A stretch of DNA of 64,000 nt from DASZIT01 sp963709665 (GTDB lineage: Bacteria > Actinomycetota > Acidimicrobiia > Acidimicrobiales > RAAP-2): assembly GCA_963709665.1 (NCBI GenBank), contig CAVPWU010000008.1, positions 45,970-109,969 on the forward strand. Direction: 5' to 3'. The translations under genes and the position numbers were made by a program. This document shows, piece after piece, positions 1 through 8,338 of the stretch; positions within the stretch are counted from its first letter, which is position 1, and the number at the start of each line of letters is the position of its first letter. The notes beneath the pieces are model-generated. The model made no database searches. It saw only the letters and a program-made list of their open reading frames with translations, and was not told where the DNA came from.

Positions 1-381
1 CGGGTCTCGTCGCCCGGCGGCGGTGAGGGTCACCGGGCGGACCCCGATCTCCGGCACCGCTCCGGTGGTCACCTCGGCGCCCAGGGCGGCAGCCAGCTGC
101 TGGGCCCCCAGGCAGATGCCGAGGACCGGCAGCCCCGCCGCCACCGACCCGGCGATCAACCTGCGCTCGTCGGCCAGCCACGGGTGGGCGGCGTCGTCGT
201 GGACGCCCATCAGCCCACCCATCACCGCCAGCCCCCCGAACGTTCCGGGGGCGGGTAGCGCCTCGCCGAGGTCCACCCGGGCCACGGTGGAGGCACAGGC
301 CGCCGCCGTGAGCTCCTCGGCCAACATCCCGGGGCCGTCGTCCCGGTGGTGCTGGACGATCACCCACGGGAGCCCGGCCAT
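1..381 (-). CDS. Class I glutamine amidotransferase, partial (C-terminal part off the window)
   Basis: The reverse strand is open for 127 codons from ATG at 381 to the window edge. It reads as the front half of a class I (triad) glutamine amidotransferase. A glycine-rich loop (LAVMGGLMGVHDD) near residue 50 is followed at about 90-97 by the nucleophile elbow ICLGAQQL, whose Cys would be catalytic. The His-Glu part of the triad lies beyond the edge. The start overlaps the stop of the upstream deacetylase (TGATG), so the two are translationally coupled. Stand-alone GATase proteins of this type are annotated as GMP-synthase-like or gamma-glutamyl hydrolases; the substrate cannot be told from this fragment. 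Confidence 0.75.
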   Translation of the reverse strand, partial: MAGLPWVIVQHHRDDGPGMLAEELTAAACASTVARVDLGEALPAPGTFGGLAVMGGLMGVHDDAAHPWLADERRLIAGSVAAGLPVLGICLGAQQLAAALGAEVTTGAVPEIGVRPVTLTAAGRRDP

Positions 382-1130
382 CAGCCGGTCTGGACCACGT
401 GGAACGCCTCGGCCAGCCGGCCGTCGGGCAGCCCGGCGGCCAGGGCGGTCCCGCTCATCCAGGAGCGGAGCAGCTGGTCGAGGTGCTCGCCGTCCCCCAC
501 CTGACTGGTGTGGGAGCGCAGGGCGGCCAGCTTGCGGTGGTAGTTGTCGGTGGCGTCGACCACCCGGTCGGCCCGCTCGGTGGCCATCATCCAGAGCTCC
601 GGCACGGTGTGGGGCTCGAGCCCCTCCTCGAGCAGTTCCGGGTGGGCGAACGGGTTCCGGGCGTCGGGGTAGACGGCGCACGCCGCCGCCTCGCCGGCCG
701 CCAGGTGGTCGGGGTGGCTGGCGTACACCCGGGCCCAGTTCCGCTCCGGCGACTGGGCCACCACCCGGTCGGGCCGCACCTGGCGGATCACCCGGGAGAT
801 GTCCCGCCGGAGATCCAGGGTGGGCTGCAGCCGCCCGTCGGCGTGCCCGAGGAAGGTCACATCGGTCACCCCCACCTGTCGGGCGGCCTCCCGTTGCTCC
901 TCGCGACGGATGGCGGCCATGTCCGCCCGGCTCATCGAGCGGTCCGAACCGCCCGCCTCCCCGTCGGTGCAGATGCAGTAGGAGACGGCCACGCCCGCCT
1001 CGGTCCAGGTGGCCACCGATCCGGCCACGCCGAAGTCGACGTCGTCGGGGTGGGCGGTCACCACCAGAATGCGCTCCACCCCCTCGGCCGGGCCGGGGTC
1101 GACGAGCAGCGGGGTGTGGATGTCACTCAC
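381..1130 (-). CDS. PIG-L/LmbE family N-acetylglucosaminyl deacetylase-like protein
   Basis: This 249-residue protein belongs to the zinc-dependent PIG-L deacetylase superfamily, which includes MshB and Mca of mycothiol metabolism. The metal-binding AHPDD motif is at residues 26-30 and the distal SHPDH histidines are at about 139-142. The length matches single-domain members. The GTG start at 1130 has an AGGAG ribosome-binding site about 9 nt upstream. It overlaps the downstream amidotransferase by one base. A role in mycothiol or glycan de-acetylation is possible, but the MshB/Mca-specific identity is not proven and no mshA/mshC lies nearby. The substrate is unassigned. Confidence 0.8.
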   Translation of the reverse strand: MSDIHTPLLVDPGPAEGVERILVVTAHPDDVDFGVAGSVATWTEAGVAVSYCICTDGEAGGSDRSMSRADMAAIRREEQREAARQVGVTDVTFLGHADGRLQPTLDLRRDISRVIRQVRPDRVVAQSPERNWARVYASHPDHLAAGEAAACAVYPDARNPFAHPELLEEGLEPHTVPELWMMATERADRVVDATDNYHRKLAALRSHTSQVGDGEHLDQLLRSWMSGTALAAGLPDGRLAEAFHVVQTG

Positions 1131-1241
1131 GGGGTGGCTCCTAGGTGGGGGAATGCCGAGGGCGCCGTCGGCGGTCGGGGACCTCCACCCGACCCCACTC
1201 GGCGTGGCGGCGCGTGGGGCGGCGGCGCCCCGGAGGTCGGC

Positions 1242-2510
1242 TCAGCGACGACCGGTCTTGGCCGGGGCCGGGGCGACCACCCCGGGGTCCCAGCCGGCCA
1301 GGTCGTTCAGGCGGGAGTCGTTGGAGAACATCTCGACGATGGGGATCCGGAGACCGATCCGCTGCTGGATGCGCTCCACCTCCAGCACCTGGTTCCACTG
1401 GACGAGGGTGACCACGATGCCGGCCTGGCCGGCCCGGGCGGTGCGGCCGGAACGGTGCAGGTAGGCCTTGTGGTCCTCCGGCACGTCGTAGTGGATCACC
1501 ACGTCGACGGCGTCGATGTCGAGGCCGCGGGCGGCCACGTCGGTGGCCACCAGGGTCGGGAGCTTGCCGTCGCCGAAGTCCTTCAGGGTCTTCTCCCGGT
1601 TGGCCTGACGGAGGTCGCCGTGGATGGCGCCGGCATCGACACCCTCCTTCTGGAGCTGCTCCACCAGCCGGTCGGCACCCCGCTTGGTGCGCACGAAGAC
1701 GATCGACTTCTCGGAGTTGCGACAGATGGCGGCGCACACCTTCACCCGGTCCATCTGGTGCACCTCGAGGAACCGGTGCTCCATCTCCTCGACGGTGGTG
1801 GAGGGGGAGGCGACCTCGTGCAGGACGGGGTTGGTGAGGTACCGGCTGACCAGGCGGTCGACCGCCCCGTCGAGGGTGGCCGAGAAGAGCAGGGTCTGGT
1901 GGTCACGCTCCAGCCGGCGGAGCACCCACTCGACCTGGGGCATGAACCCCATGTCGGCCATCCGGTCGGCCTCGTCCAGCACCAGCGTCTCGATGTCGGC
2001 CACCGACAGCTCGCCCCGGTCACCCAGGTCGATCAGCCGGCCCGGCGTGGCGATGACCACGTCCACCCCCTTGCGGAGCTTCTTCACCTGGCGCTCGATG
2101 TCGGCGCCGCCGTAGACGGCGACCACCCGGAGGTCGGCCTGCTCGGCCAGGGTCTCGAGGACCTCGCTGACCTGCACGGCCAGCTCCCGGGTCGGCACCA
2201 GCACCAGGGCCCGGGGCCGGCCCGGCTCGGTGGCGTGGGAGGACATGGTCCGCTGCAGGAGGGGGATGCCGAAGGCCAGGGTCTTGCCCGACCCGGTCTT
2301 GGCCTTGCCGCAGACGTCGCGGCCGGCCAGGGCGTCGGCCACGGTCATGGCCTGGATGGAGAAGGCGGTGGTGATGCCCTGGGAGGCGAGCGCCTTGACC
2401 AGGGCGGGGTCGACCCCGAGGGAGTCGAAGGTGGGGGCCTCCTCCTCCGGGAGGACCAGGTCCTCGTCGGTGTCGGAGGCGCGGCCGAGCCGCTCGGCGG
2501 TGGTTGTCAT
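1242..2510 (-). CDS. DEAD-box ATP-dependent RNA helicase
   Basis: The 422-residue protein has the complete DEAD-box core and only short flanks. A Q-motif region starts at about residue 27, Walker A is AKTGSGKT (70-77), followed by PTREL, ATPGR, DEAD, SAT and, in the second RecA domain, HGDL and HRSGRTAR. ATP-driven unwinding of short RNA duplexes (ribosome assembly, mRNA turnover, cold adaptation) is the family role. There is no long basic C-terminal tail, unlike CsdA/DeaD, so it is closest to compact RhlE/DbpA-type enzymes. ATG at 2510 is preferred over an in-frame upstream start at 2576 because the extension is low-complexity and unlike the family. Confidence 0.93.
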   Translation of the reverse strand: MTTTAERLGRASDTDEDLVLPEEEAPTFDSLGVDPALVKALASQGITTAFSIQAMTVADALAGRDVCGKAKTGSGKTLAFGIPLLQRTMSSHATEPGRPRALVLVPTRELAVQVSEVLETLAEQADLRVVAVYGGADIERQVKKLRKGVDVVIATPGRLIDLGDRGELSVADIETLVLDEADRMADMGFMPQVEWVLRRLERDHQTLLFSATLDGAVDRLVSRYLTNPVLHEVASPSTTVEEMEHRFLEVHQMDRVKVCAAICRNSEKSIVFVRTKRGADRLVEQLQKEGVDAGAIHGDLRQANREKTLKDFGDGKLPTLVATDVAARGLDIDAVDVVIHYDVPEDHKAYLHRSGRTARAGQAGIVVTLVQWNQVLEVERIQQRIGLRIPIVEMFSNDSRLNDLAGWDPGVVAPAPAKTGRR

Positions 2511-2846
2511 GGGGTCTGGTTCTCTCTCTCGTCTGGTGACGGCCGATGGCCGGCCGTCCGCCCCCGTGTGACTCACGGTGACGTCTGGGCCCGCCTCGGG
2601 CCGGTCGTCCGACCCACGTCAGCGGACCCGGCGAACAGAGGTGAGGTAGACCCCGGTGGGGAGCACCGTGCTCCACCACGACCCACAGTGTACCCGCCGA
2701 CCGGGGGAATCCGGTGATCGCCACCGGCCGAGGCCCTTGCCGGGTGTGTGCAACCACCCGGATGTGCCATCGTGGGCGACCGGGGACGGTGCGCCACAGT
2801 CGGGGCCCGGACCCGCCGACACCACTCGACCAGGAGGACGGAATCG
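2511..2846. other. Divergent intergenic region, helicase / peroxiredoxin
   Basis: These 336 bases separate the divergently transcribed helicase and Bcp genes. Long frames cross it but have no domain content and compositionally look like shadows. I see no RNA gene or repeat. Both promoters should lie here; the only clear translation signal is the AGGAGG at 2832-2837 before the peroxiredoxin. Confidence 0.5.
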
Positions 2847-3311
2847 ATGGGCAAGCTCGAAGCGGGGGACAAGGCACCGGCGTTCACCCTGCCCGACCAG
2901 GACGGCGCCAAGGTGTCCCTCAAGGACTTCTCGGGTGGCCAGGTCGTCGTCTACTTCTACCCGCGGGACGACACGCCGGGGTGCACCAAGGAGGCGTGCC
3001 AGTTCAACGACAACCTCCACGCCTTCTCCCAGGCCGGGGTCCCGGTGCTCGGGATCTCGGCGGACAAGGCCGAGAAGCACCGGGCGTTCCGCGAGAAGTA
3101 CGGGCTGACCTTCCCCCTGTTGACCGATGCCGACCACAAGGTCGGCGAGGCCTACGGGGCATGGGGGGAGAAGACCCTCTACGGCAAGAAGTCCATCGGG
3201 GTCATCCGCTCCACCTTCCTCATCGGCGCCAACGGGAAGATCGACCGGGCGTGGTACCACGTGAAGGCCGACGGCCACGCCGCCAAGGTCTTGGCCGAGA
3301 TCGGGGGCTGA
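2847..3311 (+). CDS. bcp: Peroxiredoxin, Bcp/PrxQ type (thioredoxin-dependent thiol peroxidase)
   Basis: This cytosolic 154-residue AhpC/TSA-fold protein reduces H2O2 and organic peroxides using thioredoxin-type donors. The peroxidatic Cys46 sits in TPGCTKEAC and the resolving Cys51 follows five residues later, the atypical two-cysteine arrangement of PrxQ/Bcp. Length is typical of the family. The ATG at 2847 is fixed by an AGGAGG Shine-Dalgarno at 2832-2837. The next gene on the same strand starts 6 bases after the stop, so the two are probably cotranscribed. Confidence 0.94.
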   Translation: MGKLEAGDKAPAFTLPDQDGAKVSLKDFSGGQVVVYFYPRDDTPGCTKEACQFNDNLHAFSQAGVPVLGISADKAEKHRAFREKYGLTFPLLTDADHKVGEAYGAWGEKTLYGKKSIGVIRSTFLIGANGKIDRAWYHVKADGHAAKVLAEIGG

Positions 3312-3317
3312 CCTCCC

Positions 3318-3734
3318 ATGGAGCTCGATGACGCCCTGGCCTTCGCCCGTGACCACCGCCAGGCGGTGCTGGTGACCCTCCGGGCCAACGGCCGGCCGCA
3401 GCTCTCCAACGTGTTCCACAACCTGGGGGAGGACGGCCTGATCCGGATCTCGATCACCGCCGACCGGGCCAAGTACCACAACCTCCGACGCACCCCGTGG
3501 GCGGCGGTGCACCTCACCCGGGAGGACTTCTTCGCCTATGCCGTCATCGAAGGAGACGCGGAGCTGACCCCGGTGGCGGCCGCCCCCGACGACGCCACCG
3601 TCGATGAGCTGGTGGCGTACTACCGGGCGGCCAACGGCGAGCACGACGACTGGGCGACCTACCGGCAGACCATGGTGGATGACCGTCGGGTGATCCTCCG
3701 GATCACCCCCCGCCACGCCTACGGGATGTTGTAG
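3318..3734 (+). CDS. PPOX-class, probably F420- or FMN-dependent split-barrel oxidoreductase
   Basis: This 138-residue protein has the pyridoxamine-phosphate-oxidase-like split-barrel pattern: an N-terminal helix, then a strand reading VLVTLRANGRPQLSNV, a second strand pair with ISITADRAKYHNL, and a C-terminal RVILRITP strand. Actinobacterial proteins of this size and pattern are mostly F420-dependent reductases (FDOR-B-like), with FMN users as the alternative; the sequence does not decide. It lies 6 bases downstream of bcp, suggesting a small redox transcription unit. The substrate is unknown. Confidence 0.8.
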   Translation: MELDDALAFARDHRQAVLVTLRANGRPQLSNVFHNLGEDGLIRISITADRAKYHNLRRTPWAAVHLTREDFFAYAVIEGDAELTPVAAAPDDATVDELVAYYRAANGEHDDWATYRQTMVDDRRVILRITPRHAYGML

Positions 3735-3776
3735 GGGCGACCGACCGGCAACGGCCGGCCACCCCCGGGGTGCGGG

Positions 3777-4328
3777 TCAGCCGACCTTCCGGAGGGTGTT
3801 CCGGTCGGTGTGGGCCAGCGGCTCACTGAACTCGTCCATCCTCAGCAGGGCGGTCTCCTCGTACGACCAGGTCCCGTCGCCGGTGGTGATGGTCACCTCG
3901 TAGCTCACCGTGCTGGCGTGGGCGGACAGGTAGGTGTTCTCGCCGATGGTGTAGCGCGGGTCACCCAGACTCGCCTTGAGGACGAAGCTGTCGGCGTCGG
4001 CCGAGGCGGTGCCGCCGGCCAGCACCACGATGCCCCGGGGCACCACGAAGCCCCGGAGGACCTCACCGGCGTCGCCGTCCCAGAGCCAGTAGCCGACCTC
4101 GGTGTGGAAGGGGTTCTCCTCGTCGGTCCGCCACATGGCGCTCTTGTAGTCGAGGCCGTACAGGTGCTGGCTGCCGTTGTCCACCGGGCCGAACGGCTTC
4201 AGCGTGCACTTCTCCGTGTAGGGCGTGGCGAACACCTCGTGACGGGCGTGCGAGTAGGCGGAGTCGAGCCCGCCGTCACCCTCCCACTCCCCGGCCAGCG
4301 GCCCCAGTGGTCCCCATGCATCGGTCAT
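3777..4328 (-). CDS. FABP/nitrobindin-like heme-binding beta-barrel protein
   Basis: The 183-residue product opens with GPLAGEWEGDG, the GxWxGxG-type signature of the nitrobindin/DUF1794 beta-barrel family. It continues through alternating strands and ends RNTLRKVG. Family members bind heme or other hydrophobic ligands in a small barrel, and some isomerise peroxynitrite; ligand and reaction here are inferred only from the family. ATG at 4328 is preferred to the adjacent GTG at 4331, and a GAGGG lies just upstream. It converges with the PPOX-like gene across a 42-base gap. Confidence 0.72.
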   Translation of the reverse strand: MTDAWGPLGPLAGEWEGDGGLDSAYSHARHEVFATPYTEKCTLKPFGPVDNGSQHLYGLDYKSAMWRTDEENPFHTEVGYWLWDGDAGEVLRGFVVPRGIVVLAGGTASADADSFVLKASLGDPRYTIGENTYLSAHASTVSYEVTITTGDGTWSYEETALLRMDEFSEPLAHTDRNTLRKVG

Positions 4329-4392
4329 CACACCCTCGTTTCGTCGGTCCGTCGCTGTCCGGCGCCATCCTGCCAGGTCGCGTCGGGTCGCG

Positions 4393-4959
4393 TCACGGTG
4401 GACCCGGTTCCGGCCCGGGGCCCGGACGGTCGATCCGGTAGAGGTAGCTGGGGCCGGCGTCGCTCGGGTCGGCCGAGTCGAGGGTCCCCTCCCATTCCCG
4501 CCGGAAACCCACTGCCTCCAGGGCCTCCCAGGAGCGCTGGTTGCCCTGGGCGACGACCACCACCACGGCCGGGGCGCCGGGATACCGGGACCAGGCGCCT
4601 TCGACCAGCTCGGCGATCATCGCCCGACCCAGCCCCCGCCCGGTCGCCCACTCCTCCCCCAGGAGGTAGTCGATCCCCACCGACTCCTCCGCCACCGGGC
4701 CGATGGCCGCCGAGACGGCATGCAGCCAGTCGGCATCGGAGGCCACCCGGTACCGCTGGGCGAACCCCACCGGGGTGCCGGCATCGACCACCAGGAGCCC
4801 CTCGGTCGGGTCGGTCCCGTCCACCAGGGGCAGGTAGGCGCGGTGCACCGCCGCCGGGTCGGGGTCCTCCCGCCACCACCGCGCCACCCGGGGGACGGCC
4901 ATCCATCCGGCCAGCAGGGTCAGGTCGGCCTCGGTGAGGGGTCGGAGCTCGGGCACCAC
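4393..4959 (-). CDS. GNAT acetyltransferase, aminoglycoside 6'-N-acetyltransferase-like
   Basis: This 188-residue GNAT protein has the layout of the AAC(6')-Ib/RimJ-like branch. It has an N-terminal PELRPLTEADL strand-helix, WWRED near residue 30, an acceptor segment with GFAQRYRV, then GIDYLLGEE and the acetyl-CoA loop GRGLGRAMI, and finally NQRSWEALEAVGFRR. GTG at 4959 (tandem with GTG at 4956) gives the family-length N-terminus; the longer frame upstream is shadow. Aminoglycoside acetylation is one possibility, but many such chromosomal genes act on other amines and resistance should not be assumed. Confidence 0.75.
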   Translation of the reverse strand: MVPELRPLTEADLTLLAGWMAVPRVARWWREDPDPAAVHRAYLPLVDGTDPTEGLLVVDAGTPVGFAQRYRVASDADWLHAVSAAIGPVAEESVGIDYLLGEEWATGRGLGRAMIAELVEGAWSRYPGAPAVVVVVAQGNQRSWEALEAVGFRREWEGTLDSADPSDAGPSYLYRIDRPGPGPEPGPP

Positions 4960-5061
4960 CGGACCAGCATGCCCCGGGCGGATGGGCCTCGACGGGCAGT
5001 GGGGATCCGCCGGTACGCTCGGCCCCCCGAGCCCGGGACCGGGCACCCGAGGAGGCGGCCG

Positions 5062-5919
5062 ATGCCCACCGATCCAGCCACCACCGATCCAGCCGCCACC
5101 GATCCAGCCGCCACCGTTCCGGCCGCCCGGACCGGCACCACCATCGACCTGGGCGGCGACGCCGTCTACTACGAGACGGAGGGTTCCGGCCCCCCCGTGG
5201 TCCTCCTCCACGGGGGGATGGCCACCAACGGCACCTGGCGGGCCCAGTTCGCCGGCTTCTCCCCCACCCGGCGGGTCATCGCCCCGGAACGGCAGGCCCA
5301 TGGCCACACCGCCGACCGGCCCGGCCCGATCACCTACCCGGGGATGACCGACGAGACGGTGGCCTTCCTGCGCGCCCTCGAGCTCGGGCCTGCCGACCTG
5401 GTGGGGTGGAGCGACGGCGGGATGATCGGGTACCGGATCGCCGCCGACCACCCGGAGCTGGTGCGCACCCTCACGCTGGTGGGAAGCGGCTTCTCCAGCG
5501 ACGGCTACGTGCCGGGGTGTATGGACGAGCTCTGCGCCCGTTCCCCCGACGACCCGGAGATGGCCATGCTGGCCGCCCTGTACGCCGACGTCTCCCCCGA
5601 CGGCCCCGACCACTTCCCACTGGTGTGGGACAAGGTGCGCACGCTGTGGGCGGAGCCGTTCGACTGGTCCGACCGGCTGGGACGGATCACCGCCCCGGTC
5701 CTGGTGGTGGTGGGCGACGACGACTACATCACCGTCCCCCACGCCGACCAGCTGGCCCGGCGGGTGGCCGACGGCCGGCTGGCCGTGGTGCCGGGTGCCT
5801 CCCATCTGGCGCCCATGGAGAAGCCCCGCCTGTTCAACCAGCTGGTCCTCGACTTCCTTGACCAGCCCGAGGTGGAGACCCGGATGCCGCTGCGTCGGAG
5901 GCCGACGACCTCCCCCTGA
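5062..5919 (+). CDS. Alpha/beta hydrolase
   Basis: The 285-residue protein is a classic alpha/beta hydrolase. It has the oxyanion HGG motif at about residue 50, the nucleophile elbow GWSDGG, an acidic residue in VGDDDY and the catalytic His in ASHLAP near the C-terminus. The N-terminus contains a short degenerate repeat (TDPAA three times), encoded by a 15-base direct repeat at 5070-5115, ahead of the domain. The ATG at 5062 has GAGGAGG upstream. The substrate (ester, epoxide or lactone) cannot be predicted. Confidence 0.85.
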   Translation: MPTDPATTDPAATDPAATVPAARTGTTIDLGGDAVYYETEGSGPPVVLLHGGMATNGTWRAQFAGFSPTRRVIAPERQAHGHTADRPGPITYPGMTDETVAFLRALELGPADLVGWSDGGMIGYRIAADHPELVRTLTLVGSGFSSDGYVPGCMDELCARSPDDPEMAMLAALYADVSPDGPDHFPLVWDKVRTLWAEPFDWSDRLGRITAPVLVVVGDDDYITVPHADQLARRVADGRLAVVPGASHLAPMEKPRLFNQLVLDFLDQPEVETRMPLRRRPTTSP

Positions 5920-5946
5920 CCGGTGGCTGGGCGGCGGCCCGGCGGT

Positions 5947-7383
5947 TCAGAGCGGCCGGATCTCCGAGGGCTGCCAGGTCCGGTCGAACCACGGCTGCAG
6001 CGGCCCGTAGAGGCGCAGCATCGGGAACCATCCCTTCCCCGGGACGGTCTGGATCCAGTTCCCCTCCCGGCCCGGTGGTGGCTCCGGGCCGAACCAGATG
6101 GTGGTGGAGCCGTCCTCGTCGGAGGTGACCGCACCCCCCGGGCTCATGACGCTGGGGTACGGGGTGTCGGTCACCAGCAGGGACCGAGTCTGGGTGTCGT
6201 AGACGTCCACCGACCAGAAGTTCCGCGCCGGGGGATCGGGCGGGAGGGTGAGGGCGTAGGACCGGGCACCGTCGAGGGCGTCGCCGTCGGCGTCGCGTGC
6301 GGTGTACGCGTAGGCCGACCCGGTCCCGACCTGGGCACGGGCCATCGCCGGGGTGATCACGGTGGCGAAGTAGTGGAACGTCGTCCGGGCGTCGAGCAGG
6401 CGGGCCCCCCGGCGGAGGAACTCGTGACTGCCACCGATGAAGGCCTGCGACCACGAGGAGCCCTCGAAGATGACCGCCTCCGGGTCCCGGGGGGCGTACA
6501 CCAACGCCCGGCTGATGGCGGCCGCCGTCCGGGCGGCGGTGTCGAGGATGGCACGCCGCTGGTCGTCGGGGCGGAATGGCTGGCCATGGACGATGCCGAT
6601 CCCGGCCAGCTGGCCGGCGCGCTCAGGGTCCAGCGCGGTGGTCGGCTCCTCCTGGACGATGGTGTCGATCTCCTCGTAGAAGGAGAAGTCGTTGGCGTGC
6701 ACCGTGTTGAAGCGGTGGGCGGCGATGTTGACGAACTCCACCGGTGGCGGGTCGTCGGCCTCGGCCAGCGGGTAGACCCGGGTCTCCCGCAGAGCCGGCA
6801 CCCCGCCCAGGGCCCGGAACACCACCCAGTTGGTGAAGGTGGGTGGGCGGTAGACGTAGTAGCCGTCGGGGACCTCACCCTCGTAGCCGGGCGGCAGGAA
6901 CAGGTACCGGCCACCCTCCCCCCGGTCGGGCCCGGCGATGCCCATGTCGGCCACGTACCGGAACCAGAAGTCGTCGACCACGCACAGCGACTGCCTGGGG
7001 GGTTCGATGACGAACGGCCCGGTGGCCTTCAGGTCCAGGAACATCGATCCGTAGGTGGTCTCGGTGTTCGGGGTCAGGAAGTAGCTCCCGGAGTTGGCCC
7101 GGGGGTCGGTGTAGCCGATCTGGTTGGTGCCGGTCAGGCCGACGCTCCGGAAGCCGTTCCGCATGGCCACCAGCGAGGCGCCGGGCACCGCGTTGAGGAA
7201 CACCTCCACCCCCCGCAGGAAGTCCAGGGCGCCGTAGAGCCGGTCGACCGACTCGGCGGTGGGGACCCCGTCCACCAGATGGAAGGTCCCCAGAGGTGTC
7301 TCGAGGGTGGGCGGCGTACCGATCGCCGCCAGCGCCCGCTCCAGCGCTCCGGGATCGGTGTCGTGTCCTCGTCCCTCTCCCAT
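5947..7383 (-). CDS. DUF1254/DUF1214 domain protein
   Basis: The 478-residue product carries both halves of this family. An N-terminal DUF1254 part includes TPNTETTYGSMFLDL and FWFRYVADMG. A C-terminal DUF1214 part includes FWSVDVYDTQTRSLL and EGNWIQTVPGKGWFP, ending LYGPLQPWFDRTW. Family members are widespread and of uncertain biochemical function. I see no signal peptide or membrane segment, whereas some relatives are exported. ATG at 7383 is the first start in the frame and gives a normal length. It is tail-to-tail with the alpha/beta hydrolase. Confidence 0.85.
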   Translation of the reverse strand: MGEGRGHDTDPGALERALAAIGTPPTLETPLGTFHLVDGVPTAESVDRLYGALDFLRGVEVFLNAVPGASLVAMRNGFRSVGLTGTNQIGYTDPRANSGSYFLTPNTETTYGSMFLDLKATGPFVIEPPRQSLCVVDDFWFRYVADMGIAGPDRGEGGRYLFLPPGYEGEVPDGYYVYRPPTFTNWVVFRALGGVPALRETRVYPLAEADDPPPVEFVNIAAHRFNTVHANDFSFYEEIDTIVQEEPTTALDPERAGQLAGIGIVHGQPFRPDDQRRAILDTAARTAAAISRALVYAPRDPEAVIFEGSSWSQAFIGGSHEFLRRGARLLDARTTFHYFATVITPAMARAQVGTGSAYAYTARDADGDALDGARSYALTLPPDPPARNFWSVDVYDTQTRSLLVTDTPYPSVMSPGGAVTSDEDGSTTIWFGPEPPPGREGNWIQTVPGKGWFPMLRLYGPLQPWFDRTWQPSEIRPL

Positions 7384-7449
7384 CGCCTCCGCTCCCTGGT
7401 CGATCGTCCGGCCGCCGTCGGCCCAACCTACCCGGGGGCCGGTGGCGGC

Positions 7450-8232
7450 CTAGCCCTGGTGGGCGGGGCACCACCACGAGGTCCGGCCGCCCACGGTGTC
7501 CCGGGTCAGCTCGGCGCCGTCCTTGGGGCACCGACCCCCCGGGTGGCGCTCCTCCATCAGGTCCCCGAGATGGGACCCACCCCGCTCGCCCAGGTCGGTC
7601 AGCACCCGGACCAGGTGGTGGTGGAGGCGCCGCACCTCGGCGGGCGTCAGCGACCGGCTGGGACGGAGCGGGGAGAGCCCGGCCCGCCACAGCAGCTCGT
7701 CGGCGATCAGGTTCCCCACCCCCGCCACCGCCGACTGGTCGAGTAGGCGGGCCTTGAGGGGGGACGACGAGGTGGCCAGGGCGGCGGCCAGCTCCGACCG
7801 TGAGACGGCCAGGGCGTCGGGACCCAGGTGGTCGAGGGTGGGGTCGAGCACCACCCCGCCGAGTCGGCGGGGGTCGTGGACGATGAGCGTGCCACCGTCG
7901 TCGAACCGGATCCGCAGCCGCTCCCACGCCCGCTCCCTCCGGTGGGGGGCGTACCGGAGGTCGTCCACCCCGGCCGCCCCGTCGAGCAGCAGGGTGCCGG
8001 TCATGCCGAAGCGGAGGCCGACGACCGCCCCGGTGTCGACGTCCAGCAGCAGGAGCTTGCCGATCCGGCGGGTGCCCTCCACCCGGTGGCCGACCAGGGC
8101 CCGACGGAGCGCCGCCCCGGTGGTGCCGTGCTTCAGATACCAGGTGTCGGGGGTCTCCACCTTGGCGATGGTCCGTCCGACGGCCCCGTCGGCCAGCTGT
8201 CGGTACGACTCCACCTCGGGCAGTTCCGGCAC
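7450..8232 (-). CDS. Fpg/Nei-family DNA glycosylase with atypical zinc-finger ligands
   Basis: The 260-residue protein starts VPELPEVES, so after Met removal Pro2-Glu3 form the catalytic N-terminus used for base excision and beta/delta elimination. The beta-hairpin Lys appears in IGKLLLLD, and the helix-two-turn-helix region is VGNLIADELLW. The C-terminal finger is unusual: instead of four cysteines it reads CPKD ... CPAHQ, with Asp and His where two Cys are normal. GTG at 8232 is supported both by the conserved PELPEVE start and by a leaderless-type hexamer at 8239-8244. It removes oxidised bases; whether it is Fpg-like or Nei-like is not resolved. Confidence 0.9.
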   Translation of the reverse strand: MPELPEVESYRQLADGAVGRTIAKVETPDTWYLKHGTTGAALRRALVGHRVEGTRRIGKLLLLDVDTGAVVGLRFGMTGTLLLDGAAGVDDLRYAPHRRERAWERLRIRFDDGGTLIVHDPRRLGGVVLDPTLDHLGPDALAVSRSELAAALATSSSPLKARLLDQSAVAGVGNLIADELLWRAGLSPLRPSRSLTPAEVRRLHHHLVRVLTDLGERGGSHLGDLMEERHPGGRCPKDGAELTRDTVGGRTSWWCPAHQG

Positions 8233-8238
8233 GGCCCG

Positions 8239-8244
8239 AGGGTA
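8239..8244 (-). promoter_or_regulatory. Leaderless-type -10 hexamer for the DNA glycosylase
   Basis: TACCCT lies exactly 6 bases before the GTG start, the spacing expected when transcription begins at the start codon. No Shine-Dalgarno is present. Confidence 0.45.
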
Positions 8245-8325
8245 GCGGCCGAACCGGGCCCGCCGGTCCGAACCGGTGGACGTCGACCGCCCGCCCTCCG
8301 TCCCCGGGGCGGGGACACGGGTCGC

Positions 8326-8331
8326 TATGGT
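8326..8331 (+). promoter_or_regulatory. Leaderless-type -10 hexamer for the FrhB-like gene
   Basis: TATGGT ends 7 bases before the ATG at 8339 and favours that start over the in-frame ATG at 8327, which lies inside the hexamer. Confidence 0.45.
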
Positions 8332-8338
8332 GGGCGCC

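Noticed and set aside
399..2717. A 772-codon rightward open frame across the deacetylase and helicase genes
   Set aside because: It is antisense to two clear genes with complete motifs, has Gly/Val/His-rich composition typical of high-GC shadows and no domain.
4393..4959. Call of a dedicated aminoglycoside-resistance gene
   Set aside because: Similarity to AAC(6') enzymes is at the family level only; there is no mobile context and the substrate cannot be inferred.
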